Assembly: GCF_040869045.1 (NCBI RefSeq)
Contig: NC_090321.1
Coordinates: 183,615,596 to 183,679,595, forward strand
Reading direction: 5' to 3'
Origin: Eurosta solidaginis
Taxonomy: Eukaryota; Arthropoda; Insecta; Diptera; Tephritidae
DNA length: 64,000 nucleotides
In this document: positions 46,573 through 59,100 of the stretch, piece by piece
Layout of the letters: each line of letters begins with the position of its first letter
Position numbering within the stretch: position 1 is the first letter of the stretch
Notes under the pieces: generated by a model
What the model was told of the DNA's origin: nothing
Database searches by the model: none
Seen by the model: the letters and a program-made list of their open reading frames with translations, nothing else
Translations under genes and position numbers: made by a program

Positions 46573-47101
46573 ATGTGAGTTAGTATTGTGTTGATTCTAA
46601 TTTTTAACAAAAATGGAATTATCACAAATATTTACACTTGTATATCACTTTTTATTTGCAACAAAACTTAATATTACTCACCTTTTCTGTTTTGTTGCAA
46701 TTCCCGCAGGCAATTTTTTATTTTTTATTTTTGCTCCAACCGATCAGGACAACACTATTCACGTCAAGAAACGACAAATAATTAACCCCGAACAACTATA
46801 GAGTCACATACGAACAGCGAAGTTCGACTTTTCAACCAGTCAGTGATGCGTTCACAGTTTCAATCTGATACTATTTTCTTATTAAAATAATTAGGTGAAT
46901 ATCAATTTGACATTGGTGAGAATAAAATCGAATTAACTAGTTATCAAAATAATAAGCTAAGTTGTAATTTAATATCTTTGAGGATCAATTTGTTGATATA
47001 TGCTGCTATATTAATACTGAAGATATTACACTGGTCTCAGTTTGACATTTTTGAGGTGTAAAATTAATATTTTTCCTCAGCAATTCAATAACCAAGATAT
47101 A

Positions 47102-47681
47102 CAGGCCTGTTCTGAATTCCGACTCGGAATGAAAAGTAAAACGACATTGATTTCGACTCGGTTTCTATTTGGTGTTCTCAATTCCGATTGTAAAAAATCG
47201 ATTCGAAGTCGTTTTCGAATCGTTTTCATTCCGATTCGGTAACCAGTTTAATCATGGTTTAATGGTTTTAATGGTTTTTGATGCGCAGACGCAATAATAC
47301 GTGCTATTGTGCGTGCGAATCGTAAAAATGCGCTGGATCGGAATTCAGAACAGGTCGACTTCATTTCGATCAGCATCGATTTGTTTGCCTAATAGATTTC
47401 TTGATAGAAGTTTTTAAAGAAAGATTTATTATGCCAATTTAACTCAAATTTAAACAAAAAATACACACAACTCTTCCAAATAAAATGAAGAATTTAAAAA
47501 AAAATTATTTGAAAGACAAATATCGCAACATTTGTGTATAATCTGCCAATTAATTTTCATTCCGACTGTTCAGAGGCAATACTTTTCAAACCGATAATTT
47601 TTGGTCGGAATCGAAATTGGGAACACCAATCCATTTCGATTCCAAAAAAATTGATCGGAATCGGAATCCAGAACAGGCCTG
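47102..47681. mobile_element. Nested MITE with CAGGCCTGTTCTG ends
   Basis: Left CAGGCCTGTTCTGAATTCCG; right end, inverted, CAGGCCTGTTCTGGATTCCG. An extra inward-facing end (GGATCGGAATTCAGAACAGG, finishing at 47353) sits in the middle. The 580-bp unit may thus be a 252-bp element plus a second, partly overlapping one, or a solo-end duplication. No target duplication is visible at the outer borders. Many ATTCCGATT words lie in the flanks. No coding capacity. Confidence 0.8.
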
Positions 47682-47817
47682 ATTGATTTAATACTTTTCA
47701 CCATCATTTTTATATGATTCATCTTTACATTGATACTAAAAAAATGATACTGCTAAAAATGTCATTTAAACACAACCGGTATTAAATTGATAGTGATAGT
47801 TTTTTTTTTTTAGTGTA

Positions 47818-48751
47818 CATGATCATTGTTTTTGTACAAATGTTTGTATTCCTGCATAGTTGTAACTTCTATTGACAGGTCGGTCTCACCTGCTGAACGC
47901 ATGCGCAGTTTATTGATTAGTGTCGGTTTGTAATTAGCATTCAGTTTTATGGTTCGTCTATTGACTTTTTGGTTTACTTTTCATTTCACAGCATTTGGCA
48001 TTAGCAGTCGTAGAAAAGGGCTTAGTTGGAAGTACGTTCATTGTATATAATCCGGCATATTTTTCTCTTATGCAACAGTTGCATGATTGTGTGAAAGTGC
48101 ATTCAAGTTTCATTTACAAAAAAAAAAAAAAACATTACAGAAAATTTTGAAAAACAATATAATTTCATACGAAAAGTAGTTTTATAATGAACAGCTTCTG
48201 AGTATGAATATGTGTTGTATTTAATTCGAAACGCTTAAAAACTAATTCAGTTGTGCATTGAGAAATCGTTTGTATTTGTAGAAAAACTAATTTATTTTCC
48301 ACACATCAAGTGGGTTTTTGTTTTTTTTTTATTATATACCCTTTTATGCGCAAGATCTAATCAATTAATCTCGTAAATGTTTTGGAATATAACAAAATTA
48401 TGAATTACTGTGACATAATATATTTTGAAAGGTCTATGATTGCAACGAAAGGCAATTATTAAACCTAATTATGATTTGGAGATCAGTTCAGTGAGTGATT
48501 TGCTGACTCGGCAAAGACTTGCAACAATATTTGATTTAATAAAGGGGGCTGTAATAATATATTGCAATTGCATATTGTCGACATTTAAGCCAGAAACATG
48601 AACGTCACTCATGAGTGAACTCAATAAAAGCTTTGATCATTGAAAATTTTCCAACTAATCTGAAATCTTTTCAATTTACTAAGTAAATAAACATTTCTGA
48701 TCACGTTTTTTTGAAAAAAAATGGATATATTGAACTGACAATTCGAAAATT
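47818..48751. other. Unclassified AT-rich sequence
   Basis: No element or gene recognised. Confidence 0.45.
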
Positions 48752-49675
48752 TAGCGGGTGTTCAGGCCGATGATATCAATGTCATCAGCATATGCCAGTA
48801 ATTGCACGCTTTCATAGAAAATTGCTTCAGAGCGGTTAAGTTCTGCAGCCAGTATAATTTTCTCCAGCATCATATTAAAAAATCGCACGATAGGGAGTCA
48901 CCCTGTCTGAAACCTCGTTTAGTTTCGAATGGCTCGGAGAGCTGATGGTGTTGCTCAACATCATTTTGCACAGCCGTTTAAGTTTTGCAGGAAAACAAAA
49001 TTTAGACATACCGGCATATAGGCAGCATCTTTTCGTGCTGTCGAAGGCGGCTTTAAAATCTACGAAGAGGTGATGTGTGTAACCTCTTTTTTCGCAAGTT
49101 TTTTCTAAAATTTGGCGCATTGTGAAAATCTGGTCGATTGTAGATTTTGGTCTCTTAACCTAGCCCAACCTTTTCAAACAAGACCGTACTAAATTACACA
49201 ATATTTAATACTAATTTAATACGGGTTAATTATATTTATTACACTTGTATTTTAAAAAATATAAAGGGTTGGGCTAGCTTAAGTTTAAAAAACAAGTGTA
49301 ATAAATTTAATTAACCCGTATTGAATTAGCATTAAATATGCTGCAATTAAATACGGTCTCGTTTTTTGATTGTGCATACGGGTTGGGCTAGCTTAAATTT
49401 ATATATATATTTTTTTAAAATACAAGTGTAATAAATTTAATTAACCCGTATTAAGTTAGCATTAAATATTGTGCAATTTAGTACGGTCTGTTTTTTTGAT
49501 TGTGCATAGGTCTAAAGCCGCACTGAAAAGGTTCAGTCACCCGATTCACGGTGGGTTTCAATCTTTCGCACAATGCGCTTGACACGACCTTATATGCGAT
49601 ATTAAGAAGGCTGATTCCGCGATAGTTGGCGCAGTTTGCAGGATCCCTCTTCTTGTGGACTGGGCAAAGAACACT
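48752..49675 (-). pseudogene. LINE reverse transcriptase remnant split by a foldback insertion
   Basis: In translated order (from high coordinates): CANYRGISLLNIAYKVVSS, EPFQCGFRP (about 49515), then the foldback insertion (49154-49508). It resumes STIDQIFTMRQILEKT, HHLFVDFKAAFDST (RT A block, about 49050) and AGMSKFCFPAKLKRL. A frameshifted region follows that still encodes LLAYADDIDIIGLNTR (YADD intact, about 48790). Both the 5' end and everything after YADD are missing. This is a different lineage from the LINEs at 11183 and 33464. Confidence 0.9.
49154..49508. mobile_element. Foldback/MITE element with 5-bp GGTCT target duplication
   Basis: GGTCT occurs at 49149-49153 and 49509-49513. 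Removing one copy plus the insert restores an open LINE frame across the join. Inside, one unit (ACCGTACTAAATTACACAAT ... TTATTACACTTGTATTTT) is inverted relative to two direct copies on the right (ACAAGTGTAATAAATTTAAT ... TACGGTCT), each preceded by GGGTTGGGCTAGCTTAA. The outermost ~85 bp form the inverted repeat. Confidence 0.85.
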
Positions 49676-52254
49676 TATATGTCAATCGTCAGACATCACT
49701 CGACCGAAAATATTTTTTCATAACCTGTAATCAATTCTAAAGAAACATCCACATTTTTATTCTGCTCGCTTTGTTTTCAAATACATTTCTTGTGTTGTCA
49801 TTGGCAACTTGCCACATCGTACGCGACTTTTGAAATTCCACTCTACACTTTCTTGTTACTTTAAATGTCTTATTTCGAATCTCAGCAATTTCTCTTGGCA
49901 ATGAAAAAATTAGTTATAAATCAACATAGCGATAACATCGGAATTGCATAAAATTACTACTATATTCGTGGCTTAAGAGATAAACATAAATTGTTTGAGC
50001 CAGCAACAATTTCATCACACTCATACTTACATACGCGTACTCGTACTCGTACACTATCAGCACCTATGATATGCATTATCACATAAATGATCGGCGACGA
50101 TTGGCGATTTTACGGATGTCGTTAGCTACAAAGAGTAACCTGAAACCAAAATTCAAGTGTAACATAACGGTTAAATTGATTACACCAATAAACATAATGA
50201 ATTGCGTAACATAAAGCAATAGATACTGTTGCAACAGGTAACTAACAACAACAGCACTTATCTAAGGCAACAACAATAAACAAAAACACATTGTATTGGT
50301 GGCAAAACAAATTTTGATTAAGTGCAAATGAAGCAATTAAATTGATCATCATTAAGTTCTGCCATGTATTAGCTATGCGATCGTGAATAGACACACACTT
50401 ACACACATCCATATACACAGAAAGCGCCATGACTAGTAGTTGTCCAATTATTTGTTGCCGCATGAACGACTATCTAACGGTTAATGACAGTAAAAGCCCA
50501 CAATCACCCAATGAAGCAGTAATTCTTTTGCACCATCCCATTTGCACTACTTTGTGCGCGACGTTGCCACTTTTTTGTTTTTTGCAAAATGTTTGCTGTG
50601 GCTCATGATGCTTGATGAAAATGCAAATTCATGCGATAAGATTTGATGTCTGCAGTAAAGTAGCGAAATGCTGGCTTAACACTTAATCGAACACGAATTT
50701 GCATGTTCTTCATACATTCGTTAATTGACTCACTTCTTATTTTTTTGCTGATGAGTTTGGTTAGATTGAGACGGGTTAGATATTTACTAATAACAAGGAT
50801 ATTTCACAAAAAAGTTCTCCCTCATAGAAGAAATTTATTGAAATCTGCTGTTGCTATCTTGCGACTGAGCACTGACCTGAAGTATCCGAACTCCTGACGT
50901 CCTTGTAAAGGAAAAGGTCGTACAGAATGAAAGTTTAACGGGCAAGGCAGAAGTGTAAATAATTCGTTGCCACAGTGCTGGTTTTGTGGTTGAAAAGAGA
51001 CTGCCAATTACTATCGTTACTGTCCAAGTGTGTCACCACGAGCCGCATGAAGGAGAGACTTTCCAATATTTCTTTGCACCTACCGGTAGATGTCGCAACC
51101 GTCATGGGGAGAGACTACTTTTTGAGAAACTAGAAACGATATTTTATACTGGCCTTGCCATGACATTAAAATTACGCTTGGTAGCTTAAACGTACTTTAA
51201 CGTAATTATGTACTGTCACTGCGCATACTATAAGCACACCCGGAAAAAGAACTGGTTCCTAGGGGGATGTCACGCTACGGCACACATGGTACGTTAGGTA
51301 AAGATCTCCGAAACATAGCAAAAAATCCCGCAGATGACATCAGGTTTGAACACCGTGCAGATTTCTGTACGAATAGTTTGCTTAAGTTGTGTAGGAAAGA
51401 CCACTCCACATAGCTAGAAAGCGAGGTAAATGCCGAACCCTAGACCCCAATACCTGCGACGGAATATACGTTCCTCAGCTCGACTATGACGAAGTGAGTT
51501 TGCAAATAGCTCGGCCTTAGGCAAGAAGGCGAAGAATAAGAATAGACAACGTCTCAAGGGTTAGAACAAATAATGCAGCACTTACCATGCAAAATATGAT
51601 CGGGACGAGTTTGTTCTGCTCAATTTAGAAGAAAGGCCGTTCCGAAAACCGTACCAGCTACCGACGAATGAGCTTGCATTATATCGCAAAAGAGCTTCTA
51701 TATAACGTATTGTGCGAAGTTTGAAGGTCAAAGTTGACGAACTCATTGCTCTTCATCAGTGTAAAGCCTACTATTCGCCTTATCACAGAGAAGGCTCAGG
51801 ATAAGATAGATATGTCTTACTTAATGATAGATAGCACAAAAAGGTATTTTTTGAAGACTTTGCCATACCGCGTTGAGCAACTCCACCAGCTCTGTATAAT
51901 TTGAGACTATATCTCCGCTATTCGAATCCAACCGAGGCTTTATCATACTGGAGAACATAATTCTATCAGAATATCTAAGTCGCGTGATGATATTTATATC
52001 ATTGACCTTAGCAAACGCGTTCGAAGTCTGCCTTATTTCGATTGCATAGAGGCAATAAAAAGTGAATATTGTGTTGAATGAAGACAAGAAAAAGTTCTTA
52101 CTGTCATCTGATTCATCTGATCATTCGCCTCTTGACAGCAACGTTACTGTATCAAATTCAAGATCATGAAAGACCTCGCTTATTTGGGAAGCAGCATTCA
52201 CAACCAAAACAATGTCAGCTTACAGAACAGTTTTTGACAACAGACTCTTTGATG
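49676..52254. other. Unclassified sequence
   Basis: No gene supported. 51240-51790 is GC-richer and looks like decayed retroelement coding DNA, but I cannot place a motif. The minus frame 51821-52087 has no recognised domain. Confidence 0.4.
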
Positions 52255-52400
52255 TTCTCTCTATACAAACAAAAATTACTCTCACTAAGTCCCTCATTAT
52301 ACAGGCCAGATATATGGCTCGGAATCAATGACTGTGTGGAGAGAAAATGAGATGGCTGCTGAAGTATTGTACAGAAAAATTCTCTGAAAGATTCATAGTC
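52255..52400 (+). pseudogene. LINE 3' remnant
   Basis: Translates as KITLTKSLIIQA, a frameshift, then IYGSESMTVW...YRKIL, a stop, and KIHSPVR. This is the common LINE pattern of KxxLYKSLIxPVLLYGSE with a later RKILRKIYGPV (family knowledge). Strongly decayed. Confidence 0.6.
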
Positions 52401-52804
52401 CTGTCCGTAAATGTTTTAGTAAGATTGTTGAGCAAGGAATTTGATCTGAAGAACTGTGTGTCGAATTTGACCCGAATACGAATTTTGTAAAAAAAGTCTA
52501 TAGCTAGAAAAAAGTCTATAGCTAGGAAATGAATATATGAAGCCAAAATTATAAGTACCTTTTTAATATCTGAAATAATTAAAAGCTAAGAAATATATAA
52601 AATATTAACTTCTAAAATGGGTCAAATTTGACTCGAAGACCTTGTGAAGTTTAAAAAGATTTATACTTCAATACTCGAAAAACCTTTCGCTTTTTGACAA
52701 TGTAGTGGATTTTTTTAGAAATTCGTTTACGTTTATAAAAAAACTAAAGAATCAAAACCATATAAACACCTTTTTAATGTCTTATCATTCAAAATGTATT
52801 AAAC

Positions 52805-52840
52805 TTTTTTTCTCTCTGTCTATTTCTTTTTAGGTAAGTG
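52805..52840 (+). promoter_or_regulatory. Candidate recursive (ratchet) splice site
   Basis: A 26-base pyrimidine-rich run with few purines (CTTTTTTTCTCTCTGTC, TATTTCTTTT; 52804-52830) ends in TAG (52831-52833) and is followed at once by GTAAGTG (52834-52840). A perfect 3' splice site fused to a consensus 5' splice site with no exon between is the known signature of zero-nucleotide exons used stepwise in very long insect introns. TATTAAAC just upstream could serve as a branch site. It implies a host gene transcribed on the plus strand across this window. No exon is visible to confirm that. Confidence 0.55.
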
Positions 52841-55353
52841 TTGACCTGCTGCCCTAATTCTGTACGCTCAAGTGCTCCTATGGTGCTCGTAAATGTTTTT
52901 CCTGGAAATATATACATACATAGACACTTTTATGTGAATCTTCCTTGCATAGAGAATTGTACAAATAAACGCACCGAATAAACGGGATTAGTTAGTCTTT
53001 AAACGCAAATATTTCATGGATTTGCAATTGCAATTAACTTTGTTTTTGCATTTTTTTACCGTCTGAATGTTTGGTAAGTTCTTGAAGCTTTCTTTTCAAT
53101 TAAAATTTTATTATTTTACAAGTAGAATGGCACTACATAACATATCGCTGGCGGTCATGTTGTGCATAGCGACAATGACAATGAAATAACGGTAGTAAAC
53201 AATCGATTTAATGAAGCATTTAATAGTTTCAATTAACTCTGCTAAAGAGATTTTATATTTTGTGTAATTTCAATATTGAAATGCCATCAATTGGTTCGCG
53301 ACATATTTATTTTGTGATATACTTGGAAAATATTAATATACTTGCGATTTGTGCAAGCTATTGTTTAATCACACTAAATCGCAATGACGACTGCAAAGAA
53401 ATTGCCGTGACCGACTAGACTACATTAAATCATTTTGCGCCTAACTGTTCGTCTGGGAAGAGATTTATGAACGGGTCTGTGATTGCGATTATTAGAAAGC
53501 GTGATTGTGCACCGCGGTTTGGATATTACCTTCTATCACTGTTCAGTCACAGTGACAGATAACCTGCTCTTACAAAATCGCGGAATATGCCAATTTTAAG
53601 TTTGTGTTTGCAAGCTCCTAAGAGCTTGATGTGATTATTCAAAACAATTTTTGCTATGATTTTTCTTCGCGGTCTCCAACAAATTTAAATTTAATTTTTT
53701 ATGTCCGGTTTCTAAGTGTGCAATTGCGGTTAGGAAATGTCTGCATTCCTTGCATCAAAGAAGGTGATGAACTATGATTTTGATTAGATGCAGCAGCCAT
53801 ACACTTTTACACTCACAAGGCAAACTATTTTAAAAGTGTTTCTACAATGTATAATTGGCTATGACATCCTAACGCCTCAAAAGTTTAATTTCAACCCCTT
53901 AAAGCGTTACTTGACACGATTTTACCTGATATTAGAGCGCAACACTGATACTTACTCAAATATACAGCAACGAATAGAAAAATAGCACTGGGAATATTTA
54001 TCAAATTTCGTCAAGTAGTTTATTCTGTTATATTACCAACATTTTAAGAAAAAACGCCTATGAATTTTGTAATTAAAATTAGACATAGGAGTCTCAAAAA
54101 TGATTTCAAAAAAATTTGAAAATTCGAGAAACATTTACGAAAATTTTTAACTTTTTATTTAAAGTTTTCTGAACTTTAGAGTTCGGATTGAGTTTTGATC
54201 ATTTTTTCGAAAGGTTTTTAGTTTTTCTCTTTACAAAATATGAAAATTTTGTTAAATGGAAGAAAGTCGTAAACACCTTTCGGAAAAAAATTTGTCAAAA
54301 ATCATTGTTAGACTAAAATTGAAAGGCTACAGAAGTGCATGGTCAAAAAATTCAAAAAATATTAAATAAAATTTTGGAATTTTCCAAATATGTAATACTC
54401 CTTATTGCTACAAAAAGCTAGGTACATTCCCAAACATCAGAGTGCCGATATATTGCTTTTTAAACGTTTTTGTTTTTGTACTCCACAATCGAATATACCT
54501 AAATTTAATTTTTTTTCATGCTGCTATGCTGCTACAATCACAAAAATTGTATAGGCTGTCTTGTTTTGGTTTCGAATTCAAAACACATTGCGAGTATTTT
54601 CTATTAGCTTTATAGGAGTATTACATATATGGAATTTTCAAATTTTCTCTAAAACGTTTTTAAAATTAGTTTGTAGTTCCAGTGTAAAAATTATGGAAAT
54701 TTGTTTTTAATTTATGGAAAATAAAAGAAGAGAAATTTAACTGTCGAAATTTGGTAAAAATAGCCATCCCTTTCTGTGCGCTGCTGAATGTATATTTGTA
54801 TGTGTATTAGGGCGGTGCTTATAAGTAAAAAATAAACCAGTTTTCCCAGTGTCACCCCTTCAAACGGTAACAGCAAGGTCAAATATATCTCATGAATTTT
54901 GTTGCCGATTGGCCAACGTTAACATTTCTCTATTTAGACCCAAAATACTCTATCCCTGTATTAGAAAACAAAATATAACATTTAAATTTTTCTTTAAAGT
55001 TTTCAATTGGGTCCTACTCTGATCCTGCGCGACACACCAAACCGACTGCAAACGGAAGTGAAATTTTCATGTGTTATGTTTGATTGTTCTTCTACCGTTT
55101 GATGGGTTGGGATTGGAGAACTTTTTTATTTGTTTGATTATAAGGGACACCCTAATGAAAATACATACATATGTACATATAAACCCAGCACGCGAAATAC
55201 TTTTGAGATGACTATACAAAATGCAGCTCGCCTTGAATATATTCATAAATACTCTAGGTTCGACCTGCTCCTACGGTTGTTGTTCTGTGACTTTTTTTTT
55301 TGCTCTTGCTTCGATGGACTTCGCATTTTGTTGTGTGGGTACTGAAACACAAA
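52841..55353. other. Unclassified AT-rich sequence
   Basis: Long AT-rich stretch with AATTTTTT/AAAATTT drift, especially 54050-54760. No element or gene recognised. Confidence 0.45.
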
Positions 55354-55825
55354 CGTTAACTTATAGCGTTTTCTTTTCTGAAATAAATTGTTGCCTAAGT
55401 AAGCGGTAAAGCCTTAATAGAGTTACTCCTACCCCAGAAAATTTTCAACATTTATAGTGCATGCAAAGAACATAAATGGCTACCCCGTGTATTAGCTGAT
55501 TTTCATAAACGCGCTGTGATTGATAACAAAAATTCATTAGCAATTATTTCCTTCAATTTTCTTCGCTAAAAATATGTGAAGTTACGAAAATAAATTGTCA
55601 CGATCAGCTGGTTTAGCAGAGTTGCACTGCCACACCGCCATGTTATGCAGGGTAAAAGTATAACGCTTTTGCGTTGCGAGCAGGCAACAATTTTCACAAA
55701 AGAACGAAATACCCCGTAAAGGCGTTACCTGCTTTTTAGAATAGAACAAAATATATGTACAACCCTTAAGCGGTTTAGAAAAAGCGTATTACTTTTGCCA
55801 GCAAAGAAAACGCTATTAGAGATAA
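55354..55825. mobile_element. Candidate ~470-bp MITE
   Basis: GTTAACTTATAGCGTTTTCT at the left and, inverted at the right, GTTATCTCTAATAGCGTTTT with CTTTGCTGG following. The core TAGCGTTTTCTTT is perfect on both sides. A sub-block AGGCAACAATTTT occurs once in each half in opposite orientation (about 55393 and 55682). Target duplication not clear. Confidence 0.45.
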
Positions 55826-56449
55826 CACCCACTATTTTGAGCTGTGATTAATCGCAGTTTATTCAAAAACCGTGAGCTACTTAGTGGTAGTAAAAGGAAA
55901 GGGCTTGAGTAATCTGCACGAAATTTTGTACATTTTGATTGATTTGGCGATAAAGTGGACCGAATTATATAGCCTGGTGGTAAACCCACTTGAAATTGAA
56001 CTTTGTCTTTCACGAGAAGAGGCTTTGCTCTTAGTTCCTTCGGTTCGGATAGTCAGTTGCTTGGGATGATACTATACAGGAATCTACCGTGATCTCACCT
56101 CATTGATAATTTTGTGGGAATAGATAAGAACTGAATGAGATTGAGTGTACCCTTTCAACAACTTCAGTTCAGACCATAGTTCAGCCTGTATAGTCACAGC
56201 GTATTTTACCAAGGGGAGCTGGCAGCCTTTAGTGGTGCAGTTGATGTGGTGATAGTTACTGTTCTGACCTTGAGATTCGTCAAACGAAAATTAAAGATGT
56301 GACTTTTGAGCGGATCTGCGAATGTCTCAAGTAGCTATCGATTCAAAGGACTTTGGAATATTACGACGGACTTGGCGTTGCTTTTTCGATAGGCAGGCAC
56401 CAGCCGAGAACGTGCTTTGATAGCAAGTACTTTAAAAAATAAATATTAA
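55826..56449. other. Unclassified sequence
   Basis: No gene or repeat recognised. Confidence 0.4.
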
Positions 56450-56640
56450 ATATTAAATATGAATGCAGTGCAGCAAATAAAAGCTCAAAGGCTTCGCTGG
56501 TTAGGTCATATTATGCGAATGGACGCAGATGCTCTGGCAAACAAAGTATTCCAATCTCCACCCGAATTTGGAAAAGAAAAGACATCCATTGAGTTGGGAA
56601 AGGCATGTAGAGGCAGACAAGACCTTCTTTGGTGCTTCCA
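56450..56640 (+). pseudogene. LINE C-terminal fragment
   Basis: QQIKAQRLRWLGHIMRMD at about 56468 matches the widespread LINE C-terminal RxxRWLGHVxRM word. It is followed by KVFQSPPEFGK and then loses similarity. Only the last ~50 codons of a retroelement are present. Confidence 0.65.
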
Positions 56641-58059
56641 TTTGGCATTAGTTATCGCGAAACAAGTATCGGTGGTGTGATTTGTTATGAAGCAGCCAAA
56701 ATCGCTTAGGCGACTAAGCGCCATTTAATGATGTTGGTCACAGTGAGCCAGTGGTAGCGGCAAGATATTGGGGTGTAGTGGATTATGTGTAAGTATGTAG
56801 GTAGCTTTAATGCTTATTGGGCTAACTTACTTTACAAACTGACTTTTTTCCAAAGCCTTCGCTTGCTTGATGCTGTTGGCACGAGTTTCTAGCTGCAGGC
56901 TCAGTGATTCTAGACTGTTGGTGTGAAATTTCAAGTGTTTGGCGCCATGATTTTCGTCTATAAATAAAATCAAAATAAAACCATTCAAAAAGTCTGAAAG
57001 AAACACAAAACACAAAAAAAAACAGTGAGAATAAATTTAAAATAAAACATTTTGCGGTTAACGTCAATAATCGTAAAAACAAACAAAAACTAGACGTAAC
57101 TGGAGTGCACCAAGTGAAAAATCTTGTAAATAATATTTATTTAAGCCATATTAAATTGATTTTCTAATGCAACTCCACCGCAGCTTTAGTCGTTGGTGTT
57201 GGTGTTGCAGTGGAGAGAGTTAGAGTGTGGCAACTTGTTGTTGTTTTTGCGTTTGCTGTTATTTTATATATATTTATCTTCTAACTGACATTTATAGTCG
57301 CTTGTGCCGTTAATCCAACGCCAACGTGAATTCTTGAGCACACTGCCGTCGTATTTATATAATCTCCCAATGAATATCTCAATGAGGCGTAAAATAGAAA
57401 AAAAATAAAAATAAATCGTCTAAAGTGACACCTTTGCGCAACCACCTTCTTCTGAGTGTTCGAGATAAACCTTAATAAAATTTGGCTATCGTTTTCAATG
57501 CCCTTTTTAATAAAGTTGTTAATTCGTTTTTGTTTTGCTTTGCTCGTTTTTTGTTGCTTCATTTTTTCACTGTTTCATAGCGCAGTAACTCGGCTGCTCT
57601 TAAGTGGGAGTTGCCAGATATGCGCCTTAGATATTCTTAACTAATTTTTCATTTTCTTCCCATTTCCATCTTAAGATGTTTGTTGTTACATGCTACTGAC
57701 TGCGTTTTTCATTGCACCATAGAGGCGATGCCTGGGTATGTGCATATCCGTCTGTGTGCTTATCGCTGCTGTGACACTCCAAAGAGCACACAAGACAGCA
57801 CACTTTCGTCCGATAAGAATTTGATTTCAGCTGTTCATACATCTTTCAGCTGCCATATATACACTCACACACACACAAAGACCTTATTGCAATGCAAAGC
57901 CATGCATTAGCATCACATAACATCTGTAGCACTCACCAAATCGCAGGGAGTTTTGTACGTCTCAGAATCGCTGTTGGGATATACATATTTCTTAGTACAG
58001 AACGAAAAAAAAAACTTGTTTTTGTTCATGAATGTTCCACCTTCCACCATGTATGTATT
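56641..58059. other. Unclassified sequence
   Basis: Open frames at 56822-57082, 57281-57562 and 57680-57910 lack domains. ACACTCACACACACAC microsatellite near 57861. Nothing else seen. Confidence 0.45.
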
Positions 58060-59100
58060 TAAATTAAAACTTTTTAGAAAATTTTATCTTTCTCTTTAAA
58101 ACGATTTTCCGCCTGCGACTATCAATTTCGGTTTGGCGAAATTTCGAATGAATTTGTCTTTGTAGTCTTTTTGGAAAAATTGTATAGAAATTTTGGCTCG
58201 TAGACTTTTTGCACCAATTTGGCTTGGATTGGTTTTGGAATAATTTTTCGTCGTTCTTTTGCGATTTTGGCTTGAAGAAAGTTTGAAATATGGACTAATT
58301 TTACACCAAACTTTGTAGGTTATGGTAAGAAGAATTGTTGAACTAAAATTTTTTTAGAGACATTTTCGAAAAATGTTTTACAAAACTTGTCAATTTTGGC
58401 TTGAAAACATTTCGGAACAATTTTCCGTCACCACTTGTCAGTTTTGCAGTGGAGACATAATGCTTGTAGCTTTCTTTGATAGAATTTTGGAAACATATTC
58501 TAGAAATTTCGAGTGGTTTTTAGAATTACCACTTGCCAGTTTGTGCATGGATATTTTTCGAACAGATTCTTCGTCATTCCTTAGCGATTTTGGCTTGGAG
58601 GAGTTTTGAAAAGTGCAATAATTTTCCGCCTTGAATTGTCAATTTTGGTTTGGAGAAATTTTGAATAAAACTTTCTTTGCAAACATTATTTATTTATCGG
58701 CCGAAAAGCTCCTTTTGGAAAAATTAATAAAAATTATACTTTGGCCCAAAATCACTAATGTTTGTTTATTACGGTTTGGAGACATTTTGAACTAATTTGG
58801 CGTCATTCCTTGGGGATTTTGTTTTGCAGGAATATTGAAAAATTGTAAATTTTGGTGTGCAGATATTTTGAATGCGTACTTCTTTGGAGACATTTTTGAG
58901 TGATTTCTCTATTGTGTTTGGAGATATTTTGAAATGATTTACTTCAGTACTTCGTGTTTTCGGGTTTATAGAAATTTGGGGAATTATAACATTAATTTGG
59001 AGACATTTTGAAAAACCTTTCGATCAATCCCTTTTAATTTAGCTTGCAAACTTAGTAAAACAATTTTCCGAGGAATTATGCAAACGTTGGTATTTTCCGC
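58060..59100. repeat. Degenerate tandem field of TTTTGGCTTGGAGAAATTTTGAA-like words
   Basis: Words such as ATTTTGGCTTG, TTTGGAGACATTTTGAA, TTTGGAGAAATTTTGAA, CGTCATTCCTT and AATTTTCCG recur through about 1 kb at irregular 40-80 bp steps. No two copies are identical. An old minisatellite or repeatedly duplicated unit; the 78-codon frame 58373-58609 is a read-through. Confidence 0.65.

Larger units (their letters stand above)
44272..47815 (-). mobile_element. 3.5-kb TA-flanked DNA transposon with zinc-finger protein remnants
   Basis: Left terminus CACTCAAAAAAAAAAGCTGA; right terminus, inverted, CACTAAAAAAAAAAAACTAT. TA flanks both ends (44270-44271, 47816-47817). Both subterminal zones are crowded with TTGATA/TATCAA words: about 44330-44650 on the left, 46860-47050 and 47690-47800 on the right. 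These look like repeated binding sites for a transposase. Three minus-strand coding remnants lie between (44689-45102, 45298-45834, 46252-46572). A separate 580-bp MITE is nested at 47102-47681. CACT ends could suggest a distant CACTA/CMC relation, but the 2-bp TA target is not classic for that group; superfamily open. Confidence 0.75.
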
